DNA of 9,461 bases from an uncultured Eubacterium sp. (lineage in GTDB: Bacteria > Bacillota > Clostridia > Lachnospirales > Lachnospiraceae): contig CANPET010000054.1 in NCBI GenBank assembly GCA_947573465.1, forward strand, positions 1 through 9,461, read 5' to 3'. Made by a program: the position numbers and the translations under genes. The first letter of the stretch is position 1. Each line of letters starts with the position of its first letter. Shown here piece by piece: positions 1 through 6,644 of the stretch. A model generated the notes under the pieces. That model did not search any database, had not been told where the DNA came from, and was given only the letters and a program-made list of their open reading frames with translations.

Positions 1-32
1 ACTTGGTTTAAACAATTGTTTTTTGGAATATT

Positions 33-65
33 AAGAAGGAGGCAGAAAGTCTTCCTTCTTTTTTT
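33..65 (+). terminator. Intrinsic terminator of the upstream unit
   Basis: A 10-bp stem (33-42 with 51-60, one G-T pair) with an 8-nt loop is followed by a run of T at 59-65. This is a classic Rho-independent terminator. It ends a transcript entering from the left. In related genomes recN commonly precedes spoIVB, but too little coding sequence is present here to identify the upstream gene. It also implies that spoIVB has its own promoter between here and 118, although I could not recognise a clear sigma-F or sigma-G promoter there. Confidence 0.85.
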
Positions 66-117
66 CTGTAATAAATGAAAAAGAAATTAATAAAATATAT
101 TTGGTGGGGGTATAAAA

Positions 118-1335
118 ATGAGAAGAATTTATAAAAATTGTTTAATCGTATCAATATTAATGGCGTTGCTTGTGATTATTGTATCAGGAATTTTATATGT
201 GAATAATCATTTGCCAAATACAATATTTGTAAATTCTAATCAGGTAACAAAATATGATTTTTCTATTCCTGTTTCTTTAGAAGTAGATAAGAAAAAGAAT
301 GTAAATTTTTCTGGAAAAAATAATATATATTCAGGAGAAAAAGGAGATTATGACGGACAATATAAATTGTTTGGAATTTTTGCCTTAAAGGATGCAAAAG
401 TAAAAGTGATTGATAAGACTTATGTATATCCTATGGGACTGCCTATTGGTTTGTATCTAAAGACACAAGGTGTAATGATTATTGAACCGGGAAAGATTCA
501 AAATAAAAATGGAAAGGAAGTTTCCCCGGCTGAAGGAAAAGTATTTTCAGGAGAGTATATTGTAAAGTTTAATGATATAAGAATTAGTAATAAAGCACAA
601 TTATTATATTTAATCATTCAAAATAAAAATAAAGAAGTGGCATTAACAATTAAATCAGAAGTAGGCATCAGAACCACAGTAATAAAACCAGTAGAAGCAA
701 TAAATGGTGAATATATGTTAGGAATCTGGGTTAGGGATGATTCTCAGGGAATTGGAAGCATGACATTTATCTGTGACAACAAATACTATGCGCTGGGGCA
801 TGGTATTAGTGATATTGATACCGGAAAATTATTATCATCTCATGAGGGAACTATTTATAATGCTAATATATGGGGTGTAAAAAAAGGGAAAAAAGGTGTT
901 CCAGGCGGGTTGTGTGGAAGTATCGAATATAATAAAGAAAATGTTATTGGAAGCATTATGTCAAATAATAATTGTGGAATAAACGGGAAAATAGAGAAGC
1001 CTGTTTATAAAAAATATAAAATAAAGAAAATGGAGATGGCACTAAAGAATGAAATAGAAAAAGGTGATGCCCAGATTCAATTTATTATAAATGGAAAGGT
1101 AAACCGATATGATATAGAAATCACAGAAATTAACAAGAATAACAGGGAGAAAAATATGGTTATTAAAATTGTGGATAAGGATCTTTTAAGTAAAACAAAT
1201 GGAATTGTGCAAGGGATGAGTGGATGTCCTATAATCCAGAACAATAAGGTTATTGGTGCTGTTACGCATGTTATGGTAAACGATCCTGAAAGGGGATATG
1301 GAATTTTTGCAGAAAATATGTTTTTAGGATATTAA
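118..1335 (+). CDS. spoIVB: SpoIVB serine peptidase (stage IV sporulation protein B)
   Basis: Membrane-anchored sporulation peptidase of family S55. In Bacillus subtilis it is secreted from the forespore and cleaves SpoIVFA, which releases processing of pro-sigma-K in the mother cell. The 405-residue product (B. subtilis about 426) has one N-terminal membrane segment (about 8-28), a PDZ-like domain (about 105-180) and a C-terminal peptidase domain (about 195-405). The likely triad is H228 (in ALGHG), D353 and S368 (in QGMSGCP); the D-to-S spacing of 15 fits the B. subtilis enzyme as I recall it. The C-terminal run from GAVTHV to GYGIF is typical of the family. The residue after the catalytic SG is Cys where Ser is usual. 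The ATG at 118 follows a G-rich ribosome binding site (103-110) at 7 nt. The gene stands between a terminator and the FHA gene; spo0A lies two genes on, the usual neighbourhood. Confidence 0.95.
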   Translation: MRRIYKNCLIVSILMALLVIIVSGILYVNNHLPNTIFVNSNQVTKYDFSIPVSLEVDKKKNVNFSGKNNIYSGEKGDYDGQYKLFGIFALKDAKVKVIDKTYVYPMGLPIGLYLKTQGVMIIEPGKIQNKNGKEVSPAEGKVFSGEYIVKFNDIRISNKAQLLYLIIQNKNKEVALTIKSEVGIRTTVIKPVEAINGEYMLGIWVRDDSQGIGSMTFICDNKYYALGHGISDIDTGKLLSSHEGTIYNANIWGVKKGKKGVPGGLCGSIEYNKENVIGSIMSNNNCGINGKIEKPVYKKYKIKKMEMALKNEIEKGDAQIQFIINGKVNRYDIEITEINKNNREKNMVIKIVDKDLLSKTNGIVQGMSGCPIIQNNKVIGAVTHVMVNDPERGYGIFAENMFLGY

Positions 1336-1361
1336 TTTTTTATATATTTTATGTATAATTC

Positions 1362-1382
1362 AGTCGAATTTTGTAGTATAAT
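1362..1382 (+). promoter_or_regulatory. Possible promoter with 0A-box-like site before the FHA gene
   Basis: A perfect TATAAT lies at 1377-1382. An AGTCGAA at 1362-1368 matches six of seven bases of the Spo0A box TGTCGAA. The position 17 bp upstream of the -10 has no good -35 hexamer, which would suit an activated promoter, but the 0A-like site falls within the spacer rather than over the -35. The region is very AT-rich, so a chance TATAAT is quite possible. Confidence 0.3.
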
Positions 1383-1442
1383 GTAATTATTATTAAAAGC
1401 TGATAATTATTGTAGCAATATAGAAAGGTTTAGGATAAAGTT

Positions 1443-2192
1443 ATGGCAAAGAATAATATGGAAATAGTGTATCAGATTGAAGATATGATAAAAAAATATA
1501 ATAAGAAACCAGAAAAGAAAATCAGAAAAAAAGATATTGTAGATATCTTACAAAAAGCTGACATTATTATGGCAATGCGTTCAGAATTTGATGAGGCAGA
1601 AATTTTTGGTGAAATTATAGAAGGTGTTTCTCTAAAGCCTGATATTGTAAAGGATGGTGGAAGAGCAAGATTATTACCGGTTTTCACTTCTTATGAACAA
1701 ATTCCAAGAGATTATATGGATAGTTTTTCATTTATAAAGGTGCCGGCTTCTTATGCATATACTTTTATGAATGATTGTGAGAACCTGAATGGTATGGTGT
1801 TAAATCCATTCACGGAATATAATTTAGAATTGAGAAAAAAACGTTCAACACCAAAAGCACAGGTTTCAGCTACAAAGCATTATAAAAAAGATGTAACTGA
1901 TACAGAACATGAGGCTATGATTATTTATAATAACAAAAAGTATCCAATCAAAAATACACCTTTTACAATAGGCAGAGAGAATGCAAGTATTGATATTCCG
2001 GAGACTTACATATCAAAGATACATGTTGTTATTTCATGTAAAGATGGAAAGTACCGGCTTGCAGACTATGATTCTACCAATGGAACAAAGATTAATGGCA
2101 CTCAATTGAGACCAAAAGTATATTACGAATTACGTGATGGATACCGAATTGAGCTTGCAGAAAAAGAAGAAATGGTTGTATATATCAATTAA
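1443..2192 (+). CDS. SseB-like / FHA domain protein of unknown function
   Basis: A 249-residue soluble protein with no signal peptide or membrane segment. Residues about 33-130 resemble the SseB N-terminal domain (LLPVFTSYEQIP at 77-88, then GMVLNPF at 117-123). A charged linker (about 131-157) leads to a C-terminal FHA domain (about 159-249). FHA domains bind phosphothreonine peptides, and the key positions are visible: G177-R178, S191 and H194 (SKIH), N213-G214 (STNGT) and N218-G219. The protein may therefore dock on a target of a Ser/Thr kinase, but no kinase or phosphatase gene is in the window. It sits between spoIVB and spo0A, 107 bp after spoIVB, which suggests but does not prove a link with sporulation. 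The ATG has only a modest ribosome binding site (AGGATAAAG just upstream). The FHA call is firm; the SseB-like call is moderate and the cellular role is unknown. Confidence 0.85.
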   Translation: MAKNNMEIVYQIEDMIKKYNKKPEKKIRKKDIVDILQKADIIMAMRSEFDEAEIFGEIIEGVSLKPDIVKDGGRARLLPVFTSYEQIPRDYMDSFSFIKVPASYAYTFMNDCENLNGMVLNPFTEYNLELRKKRSTPKAQVSATKHYKKDVTDTEHEAMIIYNNKKYPIKNTPFTIGRENASIDIPETYISKIHVVISCKDGKYRLADYDSTNGTKINGTQLRPKVYYELRDGYRIELAEKEEMVVYIN

Positions 2193-2214
2193 AAAATTAT
2201 TGACTTATTTCTCT

Positions 2215-2240
2215 ATTTTTCGACTTTAAATTTTTCGATT
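2215..2240 (-). promoter_or_regulatory. Tandem pair of 0A-box-like sites upstream of spo0A
   Basis: The nonamer ATTTTTCGA occurs at 2215-2223 and again at 2230-2238, a 15-nt period. Read on the - strand these give AGTCGAAAAA and AATCGAAAAA, close to the clostridial Spo0A box TTTGTCGAAAA. They lie in the non-coding stretch right after the FHA gene, about 140 and 125 bp before the predicted sigma-A start. Individually each is a weak site; the pairing and location make Spo0A binding plausible. Confidence 0.45.
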
Positions 2241-2244
2241 CATA

Positions 2245-2274
2245 AGGGAATTAATGCTTTTATGTAAAATGAAT
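2245..2274 (+). promoter_or_regulatory. Possible sigma-H promoter of spo0A
   Basis: AGGGAATT at 2245-2252 resembles the sigma-H -35 element (AGGAATT-like), and AATGAAT ending at 2274 resembles its -10 (RnnGAAT). The gap between the elements is about 3 bp longer than the usual 11-12, so the match is imperfect. spo0A has a sigma-H promoter in B. subtilis, which is the main reason to propose it here. Confidence 0.3.
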
Positions 2275-2284
2275 TTTTATATGT

Positions 2285-2312
2285 AAACCAGTTTGTCGAA
2301 AAATGGTTTTTT
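2285..2312 (+). promoter_or_regulatory. Best-match 0A box inside a terminator-like hairpin
   Basis: TTTGTCGAAAAA at 2292-2303 is a full match to the Spo0A box (core TGTCGAA at 2294-2300). It is flanked by AAACCA (2285-2290) and TGGTTT (2304-2309), a perfect 6-bp inverted repeat. TTT/AAA pairing inside leaves a GTCG loop, and T2307-2312 follows. The DNA is thus both a likely Spo0A operator and, in RNA started upstream, a weak terminator-like hairpin. The 0A box is well supported; terminator activity is inference. Confidence 0.6.
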
Positions 2313-2328
2313 ATGCGATTTGTTTAAG

Positions 2329-2357
2329 TTGAACATCTTGAAAGAACAAACTATAAT
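2329..2357 (+). promoter_or_regulatory. Sigma-A promoter of spo0A
   Basis: TTGAAC at 2329-2334 and a perfect TATAAT at 2352-2357 are separated by exactly 17 bp. Transcription would start near 2363-2364, about 50 nt before the spo0A ATG and 40 nt before its ribosome binding site. The predicted start overlaps the 0A-like site at 2362-2371, which suggests repression or autoregulation. Confidence 0.65.
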
Positions 2358-2361
2358 CTTC

Positions 2362-2400
2362 TTTGTCAAAAGAATTCAAACAGTACTGTATTTTGACAAA
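2362..2400. repeat. Perfect 10-bp inverted repeat of 0A-like sites in the spo0A leader
   Basis: TTTGTCAAAA (2362-2371) and its exact reverse complement TTTTGACAAA (2391-2400) are separated by 19 bp. Each arm contains TGTCAAA, a one-base variant of the 0A core TGTCGAA. The first arm covers the predicted transcription start and the second ends 2 nt before AGGAGG. It may act as a paired Spo0A operator, as a 5'-end mRNA hairpin, or both. Confidence 0.55.
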
Positions 2401-2402
2401 AC

Positions 2403-2408
2403 AGGAGG
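2403..2408 (+). promoter_or_regulatory. Ribosome binding site that fixes the spo0A start
   Basis: A perfect AGGAGG lies 4 nt before the ATG at 2413. It decides for this start over an in-frame TTG at 2293, whose extension would translate the promoter and operators, and over a later ATG at 2440 that lacks such a site. Confidence 0.85.
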
Positions 2409-2412
2409 AAAG

Positions 2413-3267
2413 ATGAATAGAACTATTACAAATCGCAGCATGAATATTAGTAGTAATTATAATAAAAACTCAAATATTGTTAATGTGGCCATCGTTGATG
2501 ATAATGAAAAAATAGTTGAAAATATCAGCGATGCTTTGACAAAAGATTCTTCCATAAAAATTGTTGGAAAAGCAAAAAATGGAGAAGAAGGATACGATTT
2601 AATACGAAAAACCAGCCCGGATGTTGTTATATTAGATTTGATTATGCCAAAAATGGACGGTTTATCATTGATGGATAAAATACATAATGAAGGTTCAATG
2701 ATAAAGATGCCTTTCTTTATCATTACCTCTGCTATAAGTAATGAAAGTGTGATTCAGGATGCATTTGGATTTGGTGCAGGTTATTATATGTTAAAACCTT
2801 TTGAAATGGATATGATTATAGATAGAGTAAAAGGTGTAAAATCATATAATAAGCGTATTCCTGAAAATAAAAAATTTATAGATGCCGGAGAAGACCGGAA
2901 ACAGTTTATGGATAGAAATATTGAAAGTGATGTTACAGCAATTATCCATGATGTTGGAGTTCCGGCACATATTAAAGGATATCAATATTTAAGAGAGGCA
3001 ATTATTATGTCTGTGAATGATACAGAAATGTTAAATTCTATCACAAAAATATTATATCCAACCATCGCGAAAAAGTTCCAGACTACCTCTAGCAGAGTAG
3101 AAAGAGCAATACGACATGCCATTGAAGTGGCATGGAACAGAGGAAGAATGGATACAATTGACGAATTGTTCGGTTATACCATTAATGCAGAAAAAGGAAA
3201 GCCGACGAACTCAGAATTTATTGCTCTGATTGCTGATAAAATCAGATTAGAGTATAAATGTCGATAA
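2413..3267 (+). CDS. spo0A: Sporulation transcription factor Spo0A
   Basis: Master response regulator of sporulation; when phosphorylated it binds 0A boxes to activate or repress promoters. The 284-residue product has a receiver domain (about 23-145) with the acidic pair D29-D30, phospho-acceptor D75 (VILDLIMP), T105 and K128 (LKPF). A variable linker (about 146-170) leads to the DNA-binding domain (about 171-284), which matches B. subtilis Spo0A almost word for word in VGVPAHIKGY, SRVERAIRHAIEVAW and KPTNSEFIA. It exceeds the 267-residue B. subtilis protein mainly through a 22-residue Asn/Ser-rich N-terminal extension before the first receiver strand. The upstream region carries several 0A-like sites and a sigma-A promoter, so autoregulation is likely. 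glgA follows after 40 bp without a visible terminator. The identification is essentially certain; only the exact start is open to slight doubt (ATG 2440 would remove nine residues). Confidence 0.97.
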   Translation: MNRTITNRSMNISSNYNKNSNIVNVAIVDDNEKIVENISDALTKDSSIKIVGKAKNGEEGYDLIRKTSPDVVILDLIMPKMDGLSLMDKIHNEGSMIKMPFFIITSAISNESVIQDAFGFGAGYYMLKPFEMDMIIDRVKGVKSYNKRIPENKKFIDAGEDRKQFMDRNIESDVTAIIHDVGVPAHIKGYQYLREAIIMSVNDTEMLNSITKILYPTIAKKFQTTSSRVERAIRHAIEVAWNRGRMDTIDELFGYTINAEKGKPTNSEFIALIADKIRLEYKCR

Positions 3268-3307
3268 ATAAATAAAATACATATGAATTGAATCTGGAGG
3301 AAGAAAT

Positions 3308-4750
3308 ATGAAGAAAATTTTATTTGCAGCATCAGAATGTGTACCTTTTATTAAAACCGGAGGGCTGGCAGACGTTGTCGGTTCACTTCCAAAATGTTTT
3401 GATAAGAAAGAATATGATGTTAGAGTCATTATTCCAAAATATATGTGCATGGATGAAAAATGGAAAAGTCAGATGAAATATGTCAATCATTTTTACATGG
3501 ACTTATGTTGGAGAAGACAGTATGTTGGAATATTAGAGATGGAATATGAAGGGGTAAAATTTTACTTCATAGATAATGAATATTATTTTGCCGGACCATC
3601 ACCTTATAGTGATGTGCGATATGATCTTGAAAAATTTGCATTTTTCTCAAGAGCTGTGTTATCTGCTCTGCCTGTAATAGATTTCAGACCTGATATTATA
3701 CATTGTCATGATTATCATACAGGACTCATTCCGGTATATTTAAAAGATAGTTTTTCTGCTGGTGATTTTTATAAGGGTGTGAAATCCATTATGACAATTC
3801 ATAACTTGAAATTCCAGGGAGTGTGGGATATTGATACGATTAAAGATATTGCAGGTCTTTCAGATTATTACTTTACATCAGATAAATTAAAAGATTACGA
3901 TACCGGTAATTATTTAAAGGGTGGTATTGTCTATGCAGATATGGTTACTACAGTTAGTAGTACATATGCTGAAGAGATTAAAACACCGTTTTATGGCGAG
4001 GGATTGGATGGCCTTATGCGTGCAAGGTCAAATTGCCTGCGAGGAATTGTGAATGGCATTGATTATGACGAATACAATCCGGAAACAGATGAATTGATTG
4101 CAAAAAACTTTTCTAAAGAGAATTTCAGAAAAGAAAAAGTAAAGAATAAAATAGCACTTCAAAAAGAGTTAGGATTAGAAGTGAATCCGAAGAAGATGAT
4201 GATTGGTTTGGTTAGTCGTTTGACGGACCAGAAGGGATTGGATTTGATAGCGTATGTTATGGATGAGTTGTGTCAGGATGCGGTACAGTTTGTAATTCTT
4301 GGAACTGGTGAAGAACGATATGAAAATATGTTCAGACATTTTGACTGGAAGTATGGAAAGGATGTATCTGCAAATATTTATTATTCAGAAGAACTTTCTC
4401 ATAAGATTTATGCGGCATGTGATGCGTTTATTATGCCATCGCTGTTTGAACCATGTGGACTTAGCCAGTTAATGAGTATGAGATATGGTACGCTTCCAAT
4501 CGTACGAGAGACAGGTGGATTGAAAGATACTGTACAGCCATACAATGAGTATGAAAATACAGGTACAGGGTTCTCGTTCAGCAATTATAATGCACATGAA
4601 ATGATGGGAACAGTAAGGTATGCAGAGCACATATTTTATGACAAAAAGCGTGATTGGAATAAAATGGTGGAAAGAGCTATGGCTGTTGATTATTCATGGA
4701 AAACATCTGCTGAAAAGTATCAGCAGTTATATGATGAATTAATTGGATAA
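3308..4750 (+). CDS. glgA: Glycogen (starch) synthase, GT5 family
   Basis: Transfers glucose from a nucleotide sugar (ADP-glucose in most bacteria) to the end of an alpha-1,4-glucan in glycogen synthesis. The 480 residues match the usual length of about 480. The N-terminal Rossmann domain carries the donor-binding K16-TGGLADV motif, HDYHTG (134-139) and H165 in TIHN. The C-terminal domain has SRLTDQKG with R304 and K309, and EPCGL with E381, at positions equivalent to the E. coli catalytic residues R300, K305 and E377, followed by ETGGLKDTV (401-409). A strong GGAGG lies 8 nt before the ATG. The gene is 40 bp after spo0A and ends at a strong terminator, so it is probably in the spo0A transcript. 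The other glycogen genes (glgB, glgC, glgP) are absent from the window. Confidence 0.96.
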   Translation: MKKILFAASECVPFIKTGGLADVVGSLPKCFDKKEYDVRVIIPKYMCMDEKWKSQMKYVNHFYMDLCWRRQYVGILEMEYEGVKFYFIDNEYYFAGPSPYSDVRYDLEKFAFFSRAVLSALPVIDFRPDIIHCHDYHTGLIPVYLKDSFSAGDFYKGVKSIMTIHNLKFQGVWDIDTIKDIAGLSDYYFTSDKLKDYDTGNYLKGGIVYADMVTTVSSTYAEEIKTPFYGEGLDGLMRARSNCLRGIVNGIDYDEYNPETDELIAKNFSKENFRKEKVKNKIALQKELGLEVNPKKMMIGLVSRLTDQKGLDLIAYVMDELCQDAVQFVILGTGEERYENMFRHFDWKYGKDVSANIYYSEELSHKIYAACDAFIMPSLFEPCGLSQLMSMRYGTLPIVRETGGLKDTVQPYNEYENTGTGFSFSNYNAHEMMGTVRYAEHIFYDKKRDWNKMVERAMAVDYSWKTSAEKYQQLYDELIG

Positions 4751-4760
4751 AGAATAATAT

Positions 4761-4790
4761 AAAAGCTGGGTTGGATGCAACCCAGCTTTT
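4761..4790. terminator. Bidirectional terminator between glgA and rqcH
   Basis: A perfect 12-bp stem (4761-4772 with 4779-4790) encloses a 6-nt loop. AAAA at one edge and TTTTT at the other give a U-tract on both strands. It lies 10 bp after the glgA stop and 8 bp after the rqcH stop, so it can end both convergent transcripts. Confidence 0.93.
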
Positions 4791-4798
4791 TAGATATA

Positions 4799-6538
4799 TT
4801 ATTTAATCAATGTAATTTCAGTAATATCAGGACTGGCAATCATTGAGTAATTCGTATGGTAAATAACAAATCCAGGCATTGCTCCAGCCACTTTTTTAAC
4901 ATGTTTTTTTTGTATATAGTCGATTTCTACTTTATCCTGATTAGATGCCTTAGAATAATAGGCAGCCAGTCTCGCAGCTTCTTCAAACGTTGTATCAGGT
5001 AGTTCCTGATTGTTTGCCTTTACTATAACATGGGAACCCGGAAAAGATTTGCTGTGAAACCACCAGTCATTACCTGTGGCAACTTTAAAGGTAAGTTCTT
5101 CATTTTGAATATTATTTTTTCCCACATACATATCAAATCCGTCAGAAGATACATAATGAAGTGGTTTACTGTGAACTTTTTCTTTTTTATTTTTACTTTG
5201 TCCTTTATGTTTAATATATCCTGTTTGAACTAATTCCTTGTGAATTGCTTTTAAATCATCTTCACTGGTTGCAATGTCAATGGAAACATGAATGGATTCT
5301 AAATATTCAATAGAATGTTTTGTTTCCTGAATTATATCTGTAAGAGCTTCGTATGTCCTTTTTAACTTTGCATATTTTTCAAAAAATTTTTTTGCATTAT
5401 CAATTGGGGATAAAGTAGTATCTAATGGAATTTTTACTGGATTACCGGTATAAAAATCAATGGTTTCAAATTCTTTTGTTCCTGTTTCTATGGAATAGCC
5501 GTATGTAGTAAGCAAATCTCCATATACTTTATATTTATCCTTTTTTTCTGTATCCTTTAACTGTTTTAATTGAATGTTATATTTTTTATTATCACGTTCT
5601 AAGGCATTGGACACAATTTTTCTTAAATCTACCGATTTTTGTCGCATTCGTGTATATAGATTACGTTTTGCATAATATGTTTCCAATAAATCACTGATAC
5701 TATCATAACTTATAGATTCGCAATCAGAGTATGTGGAAAGAGGAAGCGCACAAAATTCTTCCGGTTTTCCATTCTTTTCGTATATCGTCGGTGTAAAAGA
5801 AGTGTTTTTTACCTGATTTATTAGTTGATAGAAATGCATCCATATAATATTTTGATTTCCATGTTCTAAAGTATTTGCGGGGATAGATGAATCGAATTTT
5901 GCTTCATAACAAATGTTTTCAGCAATCGTAGGACTAATACCGGTAAAAGAGGTATAAATCGCTTTTGCCAGAGGCATTGGCTTAGAAAAAACAATATTCA
6001 TAAAATCTGTTTTTTCTATTGTCAGAGGATTTTTCTTGTTTCTGGTATCAGGAATAAAATATTCTCTTCCAGGAAGAACCTGTCGAACAGAACTCATGAT
6101 AGAATTCACATGTTTGATACTATCCAATATTATATTTCCATCTACAAATATAATATTGCTGTGTTTTCCCATAAGTTCCACAATCAGGTGTTTGGTCTTT
6201 ACATCTCCCAGTTCATCTAAATGCTGTATTTCAAAATCAATAATCCTTTCCAGCCCCGGTTGTGTAATAGAAATAATACGACCATTATTCAGATGTTTTC
6301 TAAGTAACATGCAAAAATTAGGTGCAGTAAGAGGCGCAGCTTTATTTGTCTTTGTTAAATAAACTAAAGGGAGACTGGCATTGGCACTAATCAACATACG
6401 ATACTGATTTTTATCTGCTTTAATGGTAAGCATTAATTCATCTGATTCTGTTTGTGCGATTTTATATAAACGTCCATTTTGTAATTTTTTATTAAATTCA
6501 GCCACTAAAGCTGACACTGTTATTCCATCAAAAGCCAT
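4799..6538 (-). CDS. rqcH: RqcH/NFACT family ribosome quality control protein
   Basis: Homologue of eukaryotic Rqc2/NEMF. In B. subtilis RqcH binds stalled 50S-peptidyl-tRNA complexes and adds alanine tails that mark the chain for proteolysis; older annotations call the family fibronectin-binding protein A. The 579-residue product has the NFACT-N domain (starting MAFDGIT; PNFCMLLRKHL at 73-83; E97-R98, the acidic-Arg pair of the family; ELMGKHSN at 121-128), a central helix-hairpin and coiled-coil part (about 180-435) and a C-terminal NFACT-R domain (about 455-560) with SSDGFDMYVGKNN and NDWWFHSK. AAGGAG on the - strand (6548-6553) stands 9 nt before the ATG. It is a single-gene unit with a predicted sigma-A promoter at 6575-6603 and a terminator just past its stop. 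Confidence 0.94.
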   Translation of the reverse strand: MAFDGITVSALVAEFNKKLQNGRLYKIAQTESDELMLTIKADKNQYRMLISANASLPLVYLTKTNKAAPLTAPNFCMLLRKHLNNGRIISITQPGLERIIDFEIQHLDELGDVKTKHLIVELMGKHSNIIFVDGNIILDSIKHVNSIMSSVRQVLPGREYFIPDTRNKKNPLTIEKTDFMNIVFSKPMPLAKAIYTSFTGISPTIAENICYEAKFDSSIPANTLEHGNQNIIWMHFYQLINQVKNTSFTPTIYEKNGKPEEFCALPLSTYSDCESISYDSISDLLETYYAKRNLYTRMRQKSVDLRKIVSNALERDNKKYNIQLKQLKDTEKKDKYKVYGDLLTTYGYSIETGTKEFETIDFYTGNPVKIPLDTTLSPIDNAKKFFEKYAKLKRTYEALTDIIQETKHSIEYLESIHVSIDIATSEDDLKAIHKELVQTGYIKHKGQSKNKKEKVHSKPLHYVSSDGFDMYVGKNNIQNEELTFKVATGNDWWFHSKSFPGSHVIVKANNQELPDTTFEEAARLAAYYSKASNQDKVEIDYIQKKHVKKVAGAMPGFVIYHTNYSMIASPDITEITLIK

Positions 6539-6574
6539 ATTGAGGTACTCCTTAATACATTATTAATCTATAAA

Positions 6575-6603
6575 ATTTTATTATTATTTAATGTTTAAGT
6601 CAA
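6575..6603 (-). promoter_or_regulatory. Sigma-A promoter of rqcH
   Basis: Read on the - strand, TTGACT (6598-6603) and TAAAAT (6575-6580) are 17 bp apart. Transcription would begin near 6568, about 30 nt before the start codon. Its -35 box is 2 bp from the -35 box of the divergent yicC promoter. Confidence 0.65.
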
Positions 6604-6605
6604 CC

Positions 6606-6634
6606 TTGACGGTATGCTTTATATGAATTATAAT
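6606..6634 (+). promoter_or_regulatory. Sigma-A promoter of the yicC-gmk-rpoZ unit
   Basis: TTGACG (6606-6611) and a perfect TATAAT (6629-6634) are separated by exactly 17 bp, a near-consensus vegetative promoter. The predicted start near 6641 gives a leader of about 69 nt that can fold (6645-6693). Confidence 0.8.
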
Positions 6635-6644
6635 AAGAAGAACT

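Noticed and set aside
10..21. Perfect palindrome AAACAATTGTTT near the window start
   Set aside because: It has no loop and is very AT-rich; it may be part of the end of an upstream gene, and a chance palindrome is likely.
2293..2412. In-frame TTG at 2293 that would lengthen Spo0A by 40 residues
   Set aside because: It would translate through the predicted promoter and 0A sites, lacks a ribosome binding site, and the extra residues are not Spo0A-like; ATG 2413 has a perfect AGGAGG.
3230..3258. TTGCTG-N17-TATAAA as an internal glgA promoter
   Set aside because: The -35 matches only three of six bases and the whole element is conserved spo0A coding sequence; likely chance in AT-rich DNA.
3259..3265. 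TGTCGAT at the end of spo0A as a 0A box for glgA
   Set aside because: It lies in conserved Spo0A coding sequence and the stop codon context, matches only six of seven bases, and has no convincing promoter beside it.
6036..6362. 108-codon open frame on the + strand inside rqcH
   Set aside because: It is antisense to well-conserved rqcH coding sequence, with no ribosome binding site or recognisable domain.
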